Positions 53,993 to 64,000 of a stretch of DNA of 64,000 nucleotides are shown here, in pieces. Both the position numbers and the translations under genes were made by a program. How positions within the stretch are numbered: position 1 is the stretch's first letter; each line of letters begins with the position of its first letter. The DNA comes from Choristoneura fumiferana. Lineage: Eukaryota > Arthropoda > Insecta > Lepidoptera > Tortricidae. The DNA is taken from assembly GCF_025370935.1 (NCBI RefSeq), contig NC_133501.1, positions 6,761,296-6,825,295 on the forward strand, read 5' to 3'. Under the pieces are notes generated by a model, which was not told where the DNA came from, ran no database searches, and was given only the letters and a program-made list of their open reading frames with translations.

Positions 53993-54079
53993 TTTCAACA
54001 GTTCTTCCCTGATGCTGGACTGCCAATCACTGAACTCTTACAGTCTTATATTCTTCAATATTGGTGTAACATGTTGAGT
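53950..54079 (-). CDS. Nup98-96: Nup98-96 coding exon 1 with 5'UTR
   Basis: The initiator ATG is at 53992-53990 and opens MFQKPSFGSNTSGF, an FG-type start. The donor is gtaagc and the exon ends in phase 1. The 5'UTR part runs back to an acceptor at 54080-54082. Confidence 0.85.
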
Positions 54080-54124
54080 CTGTAACAAAATAGGTTCACC
54101 AAAATACATTTCATGAATTTTATT

Positions 54125-54894
54125 TATAAACTAGATGTTGCCCGCGGCTTCACCTCCATTCCAGTCCTTTTTTTTATTTATTACGTACAAAAACCTTGTC
54201 TTGCTTGACATTAACAAACGAATGGTGATTATTTTAGTACGTAAATGTTAGCTCCTTTAGCCTGTGACACAGGAATTATCCTAGTTCAGCCACACGTGTT
54301 ACATAGATTTTAAGTGAAATATTTTATTTTGTACCAAAATAAATAAATTGAATTTGAATAAATTTTATTTATTATTATTATTATTATTACAACAAACACA
54401 ACAAAAACATAATTATCCAATTTGGTGCCATTGTTCAGAAGTTATATGATTACATACATTTCAGCAATTCATTTTTATTTATATAGAAAAGAGAAGAAGA
54501 TATATAGATAGAAGATTAACCCGTCATACAACCAATGAACTTTGGGTATGTGCCTATTAAAATACACTCATCAAAAGTACCTAGGGAAATTTTACCCTAC
54601 AGTTGTGAGCACTTAGGATTATATAATACTCGCTTTTGCAAAAAAGCTAGAATTTTCAAAAAAGCTCAAACAAATATCGATTTATTTCATATTAAGGGCC
54701 TAAATGCCAAGTTTCATGGTTTTATCTTCGACGGCGACGAACTTCCACCATATTAAATTTCATCCCCTATTTCAACCCCTCAAAAACCTTTTTTTTGCAA
54801 TAAAAGATAGCCTATGTTCTTTCCCAAGGTCTGTTCTATCTCTGTACCAAATTTCATCCAAATGGGTTCAGCGGTTTAGGCGTGAAAGCGTAAA

Positions 54895-54925
<31 letters not shown>

Positions 54926-54960
54926 GTTACTTTCGCATTTATAATATTAGTATGGAAGTA
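54125..54960. repeat. Degenerate repeats with (cagacaga)n
   Basis: agatgttgcccgcggcttca near 54135 is an inverted Helitron-like end. ttcggcgggtttaggcgtg-type sequence with (gaca)n at 54896-54923 ends in ataatattagtatgg. Confidence 0.55.
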
Positions 54961-55044
54961 TGGATAGTATGGATTAGTATAGATTAGCTGCTACTTCAGG
55001 GATGTACCAAATGATGAATAGTATTCCAACTTCACTCTATTTCG

Positions 55045-55335
55045 AAAATACAAACCGAGACATGGATGCACAGAAAAACCAGAAAAAGAGACCAACACTG
55101 GGAATCGAACCCAGGTCCTCAGCAATCCGTGCTGCGTACTATAACCCCTACACCACCGCTGCACCACGGATTGCTGAGGACCTGGGTTCAATTCCCAGCG
55201 CTGGTCTCTTTTTCTGGTTTTTCTGTGCATCCATGTCTCAGTTTGTTTTTTCGATATGGTTTCACGGGATACCCGTAAAAGTAACAAATTTGGAGTTGAA
55301 ATAAAAAATACAAAAAGACTCCAAAAAAACCAATT
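55045..55335. mobile_element. Head-to-head pair of SINE A copies in the 5'UTR intron
   Basis: Minus copy 55045-55160 and plus copy 55163-55335 share the linker, and most of the head forms two arms. The plus copy has the full tail. Confidence 0.82.
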
Positions 55336-55339
55336 ATAA

Positions 55340-55860
55340 TTCACTCTATTTATTACCAAGCACATGTAGTTATTGGTGGTTGGTTACAATAAAAACATCT
55401 ACAACATGAACCACCAAAATAAAAATAATGTAATGATAATGTTTATTGTGATATTTACAAAACATAACCTAATTTTTGTAAATGTATCATAAGACACTAC
55501 ACACTACTACTACTACGCTAAATGGTATTTTTATGTAAGGAAAGGTTATAAAGCAGGTATTTTTACCGTAAATACGTAGATAAATCCTACGAATAGAACG
55601 AATAAGCGTAACTATGAGTAAAATGCTAATAATACTAACGAAAATTATGACAATATTCTCTTAAACATACATTTACCATATAAACAACGAAAATAGAAGT
55701 AAATTAAACATTTCTTTAATTAATTGAATACTTTAACAGGCCAATTTGCGTTAAAAACTAGATATTTTGAATAAATTTACCGACGACCGTTTAAAATTTT
55801 CACTTTTTAATTTTGTTGGTTAATACAAAAACGTCAGATTTATGGCTAACTATTTCGAAT
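55340..55860. other. 5'UTR intron sequence, no feature seen
   Basis: AT-rich unique DNA. No ORF, repeat family or RNA seen. Confidence 0.5.
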
Positions 55861-55866
55861 ACTTAC

Positions 55867-56010
55867 AGCATAAACAAATACGGGATGTATGGAACCAGCA
55901 GACGTGTCAATAAACTTAATGGGAATACACTTAAATCACTACTTTTTTGCACAATTACGTAGAAATAAGACAAGGGAATGTGAAACGCGCGGCACTGCAC
56001 TGGTAGCGAC
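55867..56010 (-). promoter_or_regulatory. Nup98-96: Probable non-coding first exon and promoter side of Nup98-96
   Basis: Read on the minus strand, a strong donor (GTAAGTATT) follows 55867. The segment before it is repeat-free and moderately GC-rich near 55990-56050. The next downstream acceptor (ttttgttacag) opens the exon that carries the start codon. The transcription start is not defined by sequence and the upper boundary is a guess. Confidence 0.45.
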
Positions 56011-56059
56011 TGGCGTGAGAATGACAGGAGTAAGGATGTGTGAGTGAACGGGGTTGCCT

Positions 56060-56540
56060 GCCATTTAAATAAATTCTAACACCCCACAAAAAAAGTTTGT
56101 TCCTCTTTTTCTCGATAGAATATCAGCGCTGCAGGCGTTTAACGCCTCAGCATAATGCTGAGTCAGCGGCCGTTTCACTTTTGCGAGGACACACAAAATC
56201 ATATATTTTAATTTTTGTATTTCTTTTTTTTTTTTTTGTTTTATTTGTGTTTGCTGTTGTTGTTTTTTAGTTTGGTTGTATTTGTGTGTCTTTGTGAACG
56301 TGAATAAATGTCTTCTATTTCTATTTCTATTTCTATATATATTTACTTGAATGCCGTTATTTTACATATTATTAAATTAACATTTAAATTAAAATTCCAG
56401 AATTTACCACATGAAAATTAGTATAGTAAGGAATAACTCCATCAAACGGTCTGTTACATAGAAGATTTATTTTTGACCACTTGAAGCGTAAGCTTGAGAA
56501 GTGAAACATATTTTTCACTAAGTAAGTATAAGAAGAGAAT
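56060..56540. other. Intergenic sequence upstream of Nup98-96
   Basis: Poly-T and (tttcta)n near 56220-56340. A gcgaggacacacaaaatca block also occurs near 38305. No gene. Confidence 0.45.
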
Positions 56541-56544
56541 AATA

Positions 56545-57770
56545 TATTTCACTTCTCATGCTCGTAAAGTTCGTGTTTAGGCTGGATCTAGGCGACATAA
56601 AATGACTTTTTATGCGCTAGTGCATAAAATAAAATCTTCGTCTATGACCAAGGTAACCAGGTGTCAACAGCCACAAACAAAGAAGTTTATATTTTTTTTA
56701 AAAATTAAAAATTAAAATTAAAATTAAAAATCAATCGAAATAAACCAATACAACTAAAAAAATATAATTAAATAGTAATTCATGACAAATAAAATGTACA
56801 TAGTAAGTGAACAATTGTTTCCACTGTGGCTATTTCGTTTCCTCGCCATCAAAGTGAAAAGCAGTGTAAAACTCGAGCATTAAACCCATTTTCCTCTCGA
56901 CGTGTCTATCCACCCTCGCCATACCGGCTCGGGTGGCTATATGAACGTCTTGGATAAAATGGCTCGTTTTATGCTTTAGTTGTACAATCTACTATTGCAC
57001 TTCGCATGCTCGTCAAGTTGATATTAATGCTGGATCTAGGTGACATAAAATTTATTTTTCACACCTCTCCTTCAGAAAAGTAACTTTTCCTCCCTGACGA
57101 GAGGGAGCAAAGTGCAACTTTTCTGTTCAAGGCTTTTCTAAGTGTTTTATTGCAAATGCTATTTTTTTAAATTGATAATTGTAAAGCTATGCCATTTTCT
57201 ATGCTGGTTGTTCTTTAATAATATTTAGATCTTTTTTTTCAAGTTCCTTAATGCTCGGTGTGAAAAGTTGTATGAGCCACTCGGGAGCAAAATTATTTTC
57301 ATCTTGGGCGTTACACTTGAATCCCTCTTTGCGCTCAGGATTCTACTTTAGAATCCCTCGCTACGCTCAGGATTCAATGTACGCCCTCGCCGTAAATACA
57401 CCATTTTGCTCCCTCGTGACACAAATAACTATTTATGCTCTAGTGCATAAAGTAAAATCTTCGTCTAAGATCAAGGTAATCAGGTGTCAACAGCCACAAA
57501 CAAAAAAGTTTCTATATATTTTTTAATATGTTTATTTTATCTTAAACTAAAAAATCAATCAAAATAATTCAATAAAACTAAAAAATATAATTATATCAAT
57601 GCATAAAAAATAAAAAGTACCTAGTAAGTGAACAATTGTTTCCACTGTTGCTTTTAAATTTCCTCTCAATCGAAGTGAAAAGCAGTGTAAAACGCCTTAG
57701 ATAAAATGGCTCGTTTTATGCTCTTGTTGTACTTACAATCTACTATTTCAATTCTCATGGTCGTAAAGTT
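56545..57770. mobile_element. Two 460-bp repeats, the second split by a foldback half-element
   Basis: Copy 1 is 56545-57000. Copy 2 starts at 57000 and resumes at about 57437 after the 57052-57436 insertion (gagggagcaaagtgcaactt...cctcgtgacacaaataacta). Confidence 0.7.
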
Positions 57771-57949
57771 TTGGCTAATATCCATAGTACCATAATACAA
57801 GCTTTGCTTAGTTTGGGACTAGGACAATTGGTGTCAAGTGTCTGGTGATATTTATTTATTTAAATTATTATTATTTATTTTTTTATGCAATTTGTATCAT
57901 CATTATTATGTTTTTTTTTTTCATATGGGGCTGCTACAGTTCTTCACAT

Positions 57950-60058
57950 TCACATAGTACCACTTGCATGTATTTTCGCTTCGTCAACTAAAATAAGCTT
58001 TTTAACGTTAAATGTTGTAATTCCATTATCGTGCGCTTTACAATGATAATTAAAGTTTTCTCTGTCAAAATCCAATTTACAAGTCATACAGGAGATTTTT
58101 ATAATTTTTGTTGAATTATTAGAACACTTTCGCATGTGTTCTAACAGGAATTCGAACTTTTCAAAACACAGTCCACAAGCACACTTGTAGATATCAATTT
58201 CTCTTTCATCTTTTGCGTTGTTTGACATTTTACTTTCTCTTCCTACTTTATTCCCTTCATCTCCTACTCCTTCAGTGTTTGCCTTTTTTGTCTCACTGCC
58301 CGCAATCGGAACTTGCGCAGGTGTTTGTGTTTTTGGATCATTATTATCAGTAACTTCTTCTACTTGAACGCTCTTCCCAGCATTTTCTAATAGAGCTTTG
58401 TTAAAATCGAAATCTTCTGGATCATTGAACAGCACAGTCCTGTACTTTGAATCACTTTCAGGCACATTGTGGGTTTCTTTATGTTCATCCATCGCTTCTG
58501 AGGTATGAAATATTTTTTTACACTTTACACACTCGTAGCCGGAACTTTCCTTGATGCACGTGCTTCGCTGTCCAATATGTGACTCAATACATTTCGGATG
58601 AACGTATTTTTCACACTTTAAGCACTTGAAAAGCGTGAATGGGGCTGAAGCGTCTCTGCAGTCTTTTAAAAGCTTCAAGCGGATGCAACGTGTTGAAAAA
58701 TATATACTAGCCGAAGTTATTTTATTTACTTTAGCCTTTGTGAATGCATTGAACATATTGAACCATTTAACATTTGTTAGGTTACAATAGTCATATAAAA
58801 CGAATCTGAAGGAGTCTCTATCTAAATCAGCGTCGATTAAATGCATTTTTTCATGAATGGGAAAATCAACATCAAATTCAAGATTGCAGGCTTCACACAG
58901 TTTTGGTTTTATTGACACATTTTTAAGAATATGGTCTTGACTGTGGGCTATGACATTGTCGTACGATGAAGTTACAAGGTTGCACGCACCACACATGTAC
59001 ATTAGAGGCGTAAAATTGACGGGACTAGCATTAACCGTCTTTGATGGCTCTGGTTTTTCAGTTGCTTGGCTTATTTTCACGTCTATTTTATCAGTTGAAG
59101 GCTTTTTGAAAAAAACCTCTGGATGCTCATTCCTTACATGATTGTTGTAAAGTTTCCTTTCAATTCTCTTTTTACAAATTTGACATACATTAAAATAAAT
59201 ATTATGCTCTGTCGCCACATGGTTCTCTAATGCGTCTGTATCAGTGAATATATCAGAGCAATAGTCGCATTTTTTATTAGGACATAATTGCTCAATATCA
59301 TTATTATTGAGCCGTATTAAGATCTTGACTTTAGATATCTGGATCACTTTGTGGTCTCTTTCATAATGTGATATCAAATCAGCTGGGTCTAATTCTATTT
59401 CGCATAACTTACAAACTCTAGACGGCGTGTTTCTTTTAAGGACTGTCTTGAAATATTCACGATTTTTTTTTATTTCATTTTCTAGTGGTGATTCAACTAA
59501 GGCTGATCCATCAGGGGAAAAGAGTAGCTTTTCATCTTTAATGTGATGATTAGCAGTGTAGTGGCTATTTCTGGCTGAAATACTATTAAAAGCATGTTCA
59601 CATAATTTACAAATATACTCTGCAGCTTCATTTGCATTAGTTGTTCTCATAAAAGAGTTCTTTGCTAAATCTACTTCATGCAATTTAGCTGGAGATTGAC
59701 CGTCGTGTTCAGGTTGATTAGGATTAGCTTTCATTGGATCTCTCTTTGCTACATTTTCTTTATGCAATCTACCCGGAGATTTCTCTTTGTGGTAGGTCTT
59801 ATAATGCCTGATAAGAGCCCATTCTACTTGATATTTTTTATCACACAAACTGCATTCTAAGTTTTCACCATCACTCCGCCTTTTTTTACTTCCTTCGTCT
59901 CTACCGGCAGGTAGAGATCTCTTTCCTGTATTTTTATTTGAACTTGCTGTATCAAATGAATTATTTCCCGATTGTACTAATTGAGTTAGTAGATTTTCTA
60001 TGTCACTTAAGCGTTTGTTAACTGAATGCTGAGATGAGTCACACGTTCCTTGCGCCAT
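57950..60058 (-). CDS. C2H2-type zinc-finger protein, 702 aa, single coding exon
   Basis: The ORF opens MAQGTCDSSQHSVNKRLSDI and ends SGTM then TGA. A short heptad-like segment (about 13-30, IENLLTQLV) and a basic stretch (KKRR, about 58-61) suggest oligomerisation and nuclear import. About eleven zinc-finger-like units follow: C69/C72-H85/H90, C150/C153, C216/C219, C264/C267, C292/C295, C356/C359, C388/C391, C479/C482, C510/C513, C626-C631 and C657/C660. Several are atypical in spacing. The ATG is preceded by an in-phase acceptor at 60088-60090 (tttcag), so a 5'UTR intron is likely and the gene is not a simple retrocopy. It is probably a nuclear DNA- or RNA-binding protein; I do not recognise an orthologue name. 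Confidence 0.88.
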   Translation of the reverse strand: MAQGTCDSSQHSVNKRLSDIENLLTQLVQSGNNSFDTASSNKNTGKRSLPAGRDEGSKKRRSDGENLECSLCDKKYQVEWALIRHYKTYHKEKSPGRLHKENVAKRDPMKANPNQPEHDGQSPAKLHEVDLAKNSFMRTTNANEAAEYICKLCEHAFNSISARNSHYTANHHIKDEKLLFSPDGSALVESPLENEIKKNREYFKTVLKRNTPSRVCKLCEIELDPADLISHYERDHKVIQISKVKILIRLNNNDIEQLCPNKKCDYCSDIFTDTDALENHVATEHNIYFNVCQICKKRIERKLYNNHVRNEHPEVFFKKPSTDKIDVKISQATEKPEPSKTVNASPVNFTPLMYMCGACNLVTSSYDNVIAHSQDHILKNVSIKPKLCEACNLEFDVDFPIHEKMHLIDADLDRDSFRFVLYDYCNLTNVKWFNMFNAFTKAKVNKITSASIYFSTRCIRLKLLKDCRDASAPFTLFKCLKCEKYVHPKCIESHIGQRSTCIKESSGYECVKCKKIFHTSEAMDEHKETHNVPESDSKYRTVLFNDPEDFDFNKALLENAGKSVQVEEVTDNNDPKTQTPAQVPIAGSETKKANTEGVGDEGNKVGRESKMSNNAKDEREIDIYKCACGLCFEKFEFLLEHMRKCSNNSTKIIKISCMTCKLDFDRENFNYHCKAHDNGITTFNVKKLILVDEAKIHASGTM

Positions 60059-60087
60059 GATTGTGTTCTAGATTCTCTATTTTTGAC
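60059..60087 (-). other. 5'UTR piece of the zinc-finger gene after a splice acceptor
   Basis: Minus-strand tttaatttcag precedes GTCAAAAATAGAG, and the ATG follows 29 nt later. The upstream non-coding exon was not found. The next 600 bp upstream are a Helitron-like repeat. Confidence 0.5.
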
Positions 60088-60267
60088 CTGAAATTAAATT
60101 TAGAAGCTTTTATTTGTCTTATAGTTGTTTACATGTTGGGATTAACAAGAAATTTGTTGTAGATATGTAGCTAAGTTGAACGACAGGTACATGTCATAAT
60201 ATATAAAATTAAAAATGTTTGATGAATAGATGAACACTTTAATAAAAGTTACAAGTGCTACAATCTT

Positions 60268-60716
60268 ACTTATATTATAAATGCGAAAGTTTGTGTGTGT
60301 GTGTGTGTTTGTTACTCTTCCACGCTAAAACGGCTGGACGTATTTGGATGAAATTTGGTACGTAGACAGACGGACGTCTGGAGCAACACATAGGTTAATT
60401 TTTATTCCGATATTCCCACGAAATAGGGATAAAATCTTAAAGTGACAACCGCTGGGCTTAGAATCATGAAATTTGGTATGTAGGTAGCTGGACGTTTGGA
60501 ATAATACACAGGCTACTTTTTATTCCGATATTTCTACGGTATAGGGATAAAATCTTGAAATCGCTGGGTTTAGTCATTAAATTTTGTATAGTTTGTTTTT
60601 AACACAACCTTAATGAAGACCACAATATTTTTGGGAGTTCACAGGGGAATTTTGTAAAATCCCGGAATTACTATTGAACCGGATCGAATAGTTTACGCGT
60701 GCGAAGCCACGGGTAA
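60268..60716. mobile_element. Helitron-like/short interspersed repeat
   Basis: ataaatgcgaaagtttgtg, (gt)n, aaaacggctggacgtatttg, then gtgcgaagccacgggtaaac. It sits in the likely 5'UTR intron of the zinc-finger gene. Confidence 0.65.
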
Positions 60717-60719
60717 ACA

Positions 60720-61310
60720 AGTCACAATATAAACGTATGCGTTCATTTGTATATTTAATATCTTTGAAAGAAAGAAAGAAAATGCATTTATTCACAACAA
60801 AAGACTCGTTGTGTTAACAACCTTAATGAAGTGTATTTTTCAATTTTTTTTTAATTTATGACCGTGGATGCGTTCTACACTTCCACTGAACGTAGATATA
60901 GTTAGAGTTTAGTTTTGTAACTAAGGGACCACATACATCCCTGTATTATTATTATTATTTTTGCAATTTTTTCTTTAATTGTATATTGTAGTTTTTAAGT
61001 ATTTTATTTGTAATTATTTTATTTTGAAAGAATTGCTGCCAGGTTTCTTTCGGCGCATTCATCTTGGCAATGATGGTCTTTCCGAAAGCGCTGGTAGTTT
61101 AAAGAAGGACGTGTAAAAGTGCCCATTGCGGCCTATTTACTGAATAAATGATTTGAAATTGAATTTGAAGATCACGATATAAATAATGGGATTTCCCAAG
61201 GGAATTTTGTAATTTTTTTTAACTACCACATCGTATAGCAAAGCCGCGGTTATATAAGTTTCTCATACAAAAAAGTGTCAATTATGTAGAAGAGAACTTG
61301 CAACATTTAT
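60720..61310. other. AT-rich sequence, no gene seen
   Basis: Contains ttgctgccaggtttctttcg and a truncated Helitron-like piece near 61170-61255. Confidence 0.45.
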
Positions 61311-61319
61311 TAAATAGGG

Positions 61320-61455
61320 GCCAGGTTAAGACCGCTGGTTAACGGTGGATGCAGGCCGCTTTTAACCGAAGCAACCAGAGGTCAATGGTAAGGTGGGAGG
61401 TATATGCCTGTGTCTAACAGTGGACGACCTACGGCTGATATGGTGATGTTGATAA
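61320..61455 (+). pseudogene. RTE-like LINE 3' end
   Basis: Reads RWMQAAFNRSNQRS in a decayed frame, then cctacggctgatatggtgat. Confidence 0.65.
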
Positions 61456-61552
61456 GAAGGCACGACAAAGAAAATGATAAGGTATATATTTATGTTGTCC
61501 ATAATAGTTGAAATACTACATATGTGTTTAGAGCTAAAACTTACAATATCAT

Positions 61553-61760
61553 AAAAAACCGGCCATGAGCGTGTCGGACACGCCCAGGATAGTGTTCTGT
61601 AGCCATTACGAAAAAATTTAATAATATTTTTCTAAGGAAATTCATGCCAAATTAAAGCTTTCTAGTACTAACGGTCTCTGAGCTTACCCACGGACAGACA
61701 GACAGACGGACAAACATGGCGAAACTATAAGGGTTCCTAGTTGACTACGGAACCCTTAAA
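61553..61760 (-). mobile_element. 'ggaaccctta' repeat, minus-strand fragment
   Basis: aaccggccatgagcgtgtcggacacgcc...aactataagggttcctagtt. Confidence 0.6.
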
Positions 61761-61997
61761 AAGGATACGTACATTTGCCTGTGTGTGAGTACCTACATCA
61801 ACGTCTGCCCATAGTATTTGTTTCTTTACTTGTACAATAGGTACAGGGTTCATACACAAACATATTATTAAATATACACAAGTTTAAAAACTTCTATTAT
61901 TAAATCCTATTAAGTTTTAATGACTAAAAAAAAAAAGTTGAAAGTGTGTGGATAAAAGCTTATTATATTTAACCTGACAAATAACAAATTACAGTCA

Positions 61998-62264
61998 ACT
62001 TAAATAAATAAATAAATATCATGGGACACTTGACACCAATTGACCTAGTCCCAAACTAAGCAAAGTTTGTACTATGGATACTAGCCAACGGATAAACATA
62101 CTTATATAGATAAATACATACTTACATACATATTAAACATCCAAGACCCGAGAACAAACACTAGTACCTATTATTCACACAAATATCTGCCCCAACCGGG
62201 AATCAAACCCGGGACCTCAAGCTTCGTAGTCAGGTTCTCTAACCACTTGGCCACCCGGTCGTCG
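61998..62264 (-). mobile_element. tRNA-headed SINE (family B)
   Basis: Minus-strand head ggtggccaagtggttagag and gggtttgattcccgg. The tail is (ATTT)n. Confidence 0.82.
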
Positions 62265-62282
62265 AGCAATAATTAATAATAA

Positions 62283-63570
62283 CTAGCTGTTGCCCGCGGC
62301 TTCGCCCCCGTTGTAATATTTCTAAGTTTTCTTCCATAAAAACCTTCTCCTGACAATAACGAACACAACAAAATAAGAATAAGCGAAATCGGTCCAGCCG
62401 TTCCCGAGTTTTGTGCTGAACAACACATTTTACGATTAATTTTTATTTATTAATAATAATTATTTTTCAAGATACAACCAAGCTAAACCAATTGCGCTTC
62501 CCCCTAAACCCCTGGACCCAGACAATTTTATAGAAATCGTTCGAACTGTTTCCAAGATTCCAAACAAACAAATAAACAAGTGTTGCTAATACACTCAATG
62601 CGCAATATAAATAATTACTAAGCATTCACATTTACATTCCAAAATTCCAAATGCCAATACTGGAGATTTCCGTAATCTAATGAGCTCTCCGTAGCTTTCC
62701 ATTTGGACAATTACGCGTACACACTCCGTTCTTATAAATCTAATATAACCTTTTTTCAATAAGCGCATTACCTGTTTTATAAAAAATAACTAAACGATAC
62801 CCCTCCAATAATTATTCGGAGTAAGTGTATCACGCCATGTCACAGTTATTAAAGTATTACTAGTTACTTCTTATTTGTTCTTCAAGTTTTGTTAACTTTT
62901 GTTTTGTTATTTGTTCCATTTTTATTCTCAACAAGCAAGCAAGGTGAGGAGTTTGACAGGAACTGTCTCACTCACGTGTCAAAGTGACGTTCTTAACATC
63001 CGTCCAGATAATTCGTGTACTGTATATAATTTAAAAGGGATATGCGAATTATCAGAACGTACATTTTGGGACGTACAATTACGGCATGTAAATTTGTTAT
63101 TAATAAAATATCCCACAAAATGGGTATTATTATTAAGCTGGCAACATTTTTGGGTTAGGCTAGTGATGTGCCAAGGTTATCGAAAGCTGAGGGTCTACTC
63201 CGAAGTTCGTATCCAACGAGTTTGACACGAACCTTGATTTTCGTAGTAGCCCTGCTGGTAAAATGTGCGGTGCGTTTTATTTAACATTTTAATGAAATAT
63301 CGAATAATTTTATTGATTGTTCCTGGCTCTATATTACGAAATTCTAAACTCGGACTTCGTATGTTGCCATCCCGCTGACGCTTATGTCATTAATACGCGA
63401 GTGAAAGGGACGGTGCGATACAAAGTAATACAAACTTCGATTTTCGAGTTTTGTAGTAGCCCCTCTGTTGCAGGAAACACCCAGTAGAGTAAATAATAAA
63501 TGTAGATGTGATTTAACAGAAATAATTAGCAAGCCAATTTACTGCCTAAAGAAACTGCACTAGTTAATTT
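62283..63570. other. Repeat remnants and AT-rich sequence, no gene seen
   Basis: aactagctgttgcccgcggc at 62281 is an inverted Helitron-like end. A foldback with aacgagtttgacacgaacct and cttcgattttcgagttttg lies at 63180-63470. Reading frames near 62899-63225 show no family motif. Confidence 0.45.
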
Positions 63571-63589
63571 GGGACCATTTCGTGATATT

Positions 63590-63866
63590 TTCGAAAATAC
63601 AAACTGAGACATGGATGCACAGAAAAACCAGAAAAAGAGACCAGCACTGGGAATCAAACCCAGGCCCTCAGCAATCTTTGCTACGTGCTATAACCCCTAC
63701 ACCACTGCTGGACAGGAATCTAGACACGAATTTTTCCTATGCATACATATCTCAGGTTGCTTATTTCTCTACGCTACTTAAGCAGCAGCACTAGCAACAT
63801 CTATGTTTCGATATGGTTTCACGGGATACCCGTAAAAGTAACAAAAGTTGAAATAAAAATACAGAC
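63590..63866 (-). mobile_element. tRNA-headed SINE (family A), inverted-head form
   Basis: Starts tcgaaaatacaaactgagac, minus-strand head, 5' extension, then plus-strand tail (atggtttcacgggatacccg). Mirrors 24611-24890. Confidence 0.78.
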
Positions 63867-64000
63867 TCAAAAAAAAAACAATCATTTTTTTATTTTATTC
63901 ATTCTCTTATATTTTTTTTGGTCTCACATACGTTGTCAAGGATAAATGTTTTTTTTCTCTTTCTTTTAATTTGATATTTTTGACATATCAAAGTTAAATA

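Noticed and set aside
33..60000. CRISPR array, operon or other prokaryotic system
   Set aside because: The DNA is intron-rich eukaryotic sequence. The direct repeats are minisatellites without spacers and there are no cas-like genes.
62899..63225. 108-codon ORF upstream of the zinc-finger gene
   Set aside because: No recognisable domain; its second half overlaps a foldback repeat.

Overview
The window is nuclear genomic DNA from a moth or butterfly (Lepidoptera). It has one large intron-rich gene with conserved exon-by-exon homology to the animal nucleoporin gene Nup98-Nup96. Almost everything else is a dense layer of lepidopteran-type repeats: tRNA-headed SINEs, Helitron-like elements ending in CTAG, many short foldback DNA elements, and decayed RTE-like and Jockey-like LINEs. 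Species level cannot be given from sequence alone.

The Nup98-96 precursor is on the minus strand. A probable non-coding first exon lies at about 55.87-56.0 kb and the start codon is at 53992. I traced 32 coding exons down to 6871 (or 547), and every splice phase joins in frame for about 1,199 residues. They encode, in order: an N-terminal FG/GLFG domain, the Gle2/Rae1-binding GLEBS motif (exons 5-6), more FG repeats, a linker, the autoproteolytic domain (exons 22-26) with its His-Phe/Ser cleavage motif, and the first part of Nup96. The rest of Nup96 lies beyond the left edge.

The last three exons in the window occur twice, at 547-2466 and 6871-8298, on either side of two assembly gaps (5211-5310 and 5957-6421). 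Each copy has frame-breaking indels in a different exon, so an uncollapsed haplotype or unpolished assembly is more likely than a real duplication.

A second gene, an intronless-CDS C2H2 zinc-finger protein of 702 residues, is at 57950-60058 on the minus strand. It ends about 2 kb upstream of the Nup98-96 first exon.

The most interesting material is structural. At least nine repeat ends lie within 40 nt of a Nup98-96 5' splice site. A set of otherwise unrelated foldback elements is always bounded by GTAC, including two adjacent elements sharing one GTAC. A tRNA-like SINE family has its head in either orientation relative to a constant tail, and two head-to-head pairs form long intronic hairpins. 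A Cys-rich 120-nt open segment with a strong acceptor and compatible phase could be an unrecognised cassette exon.
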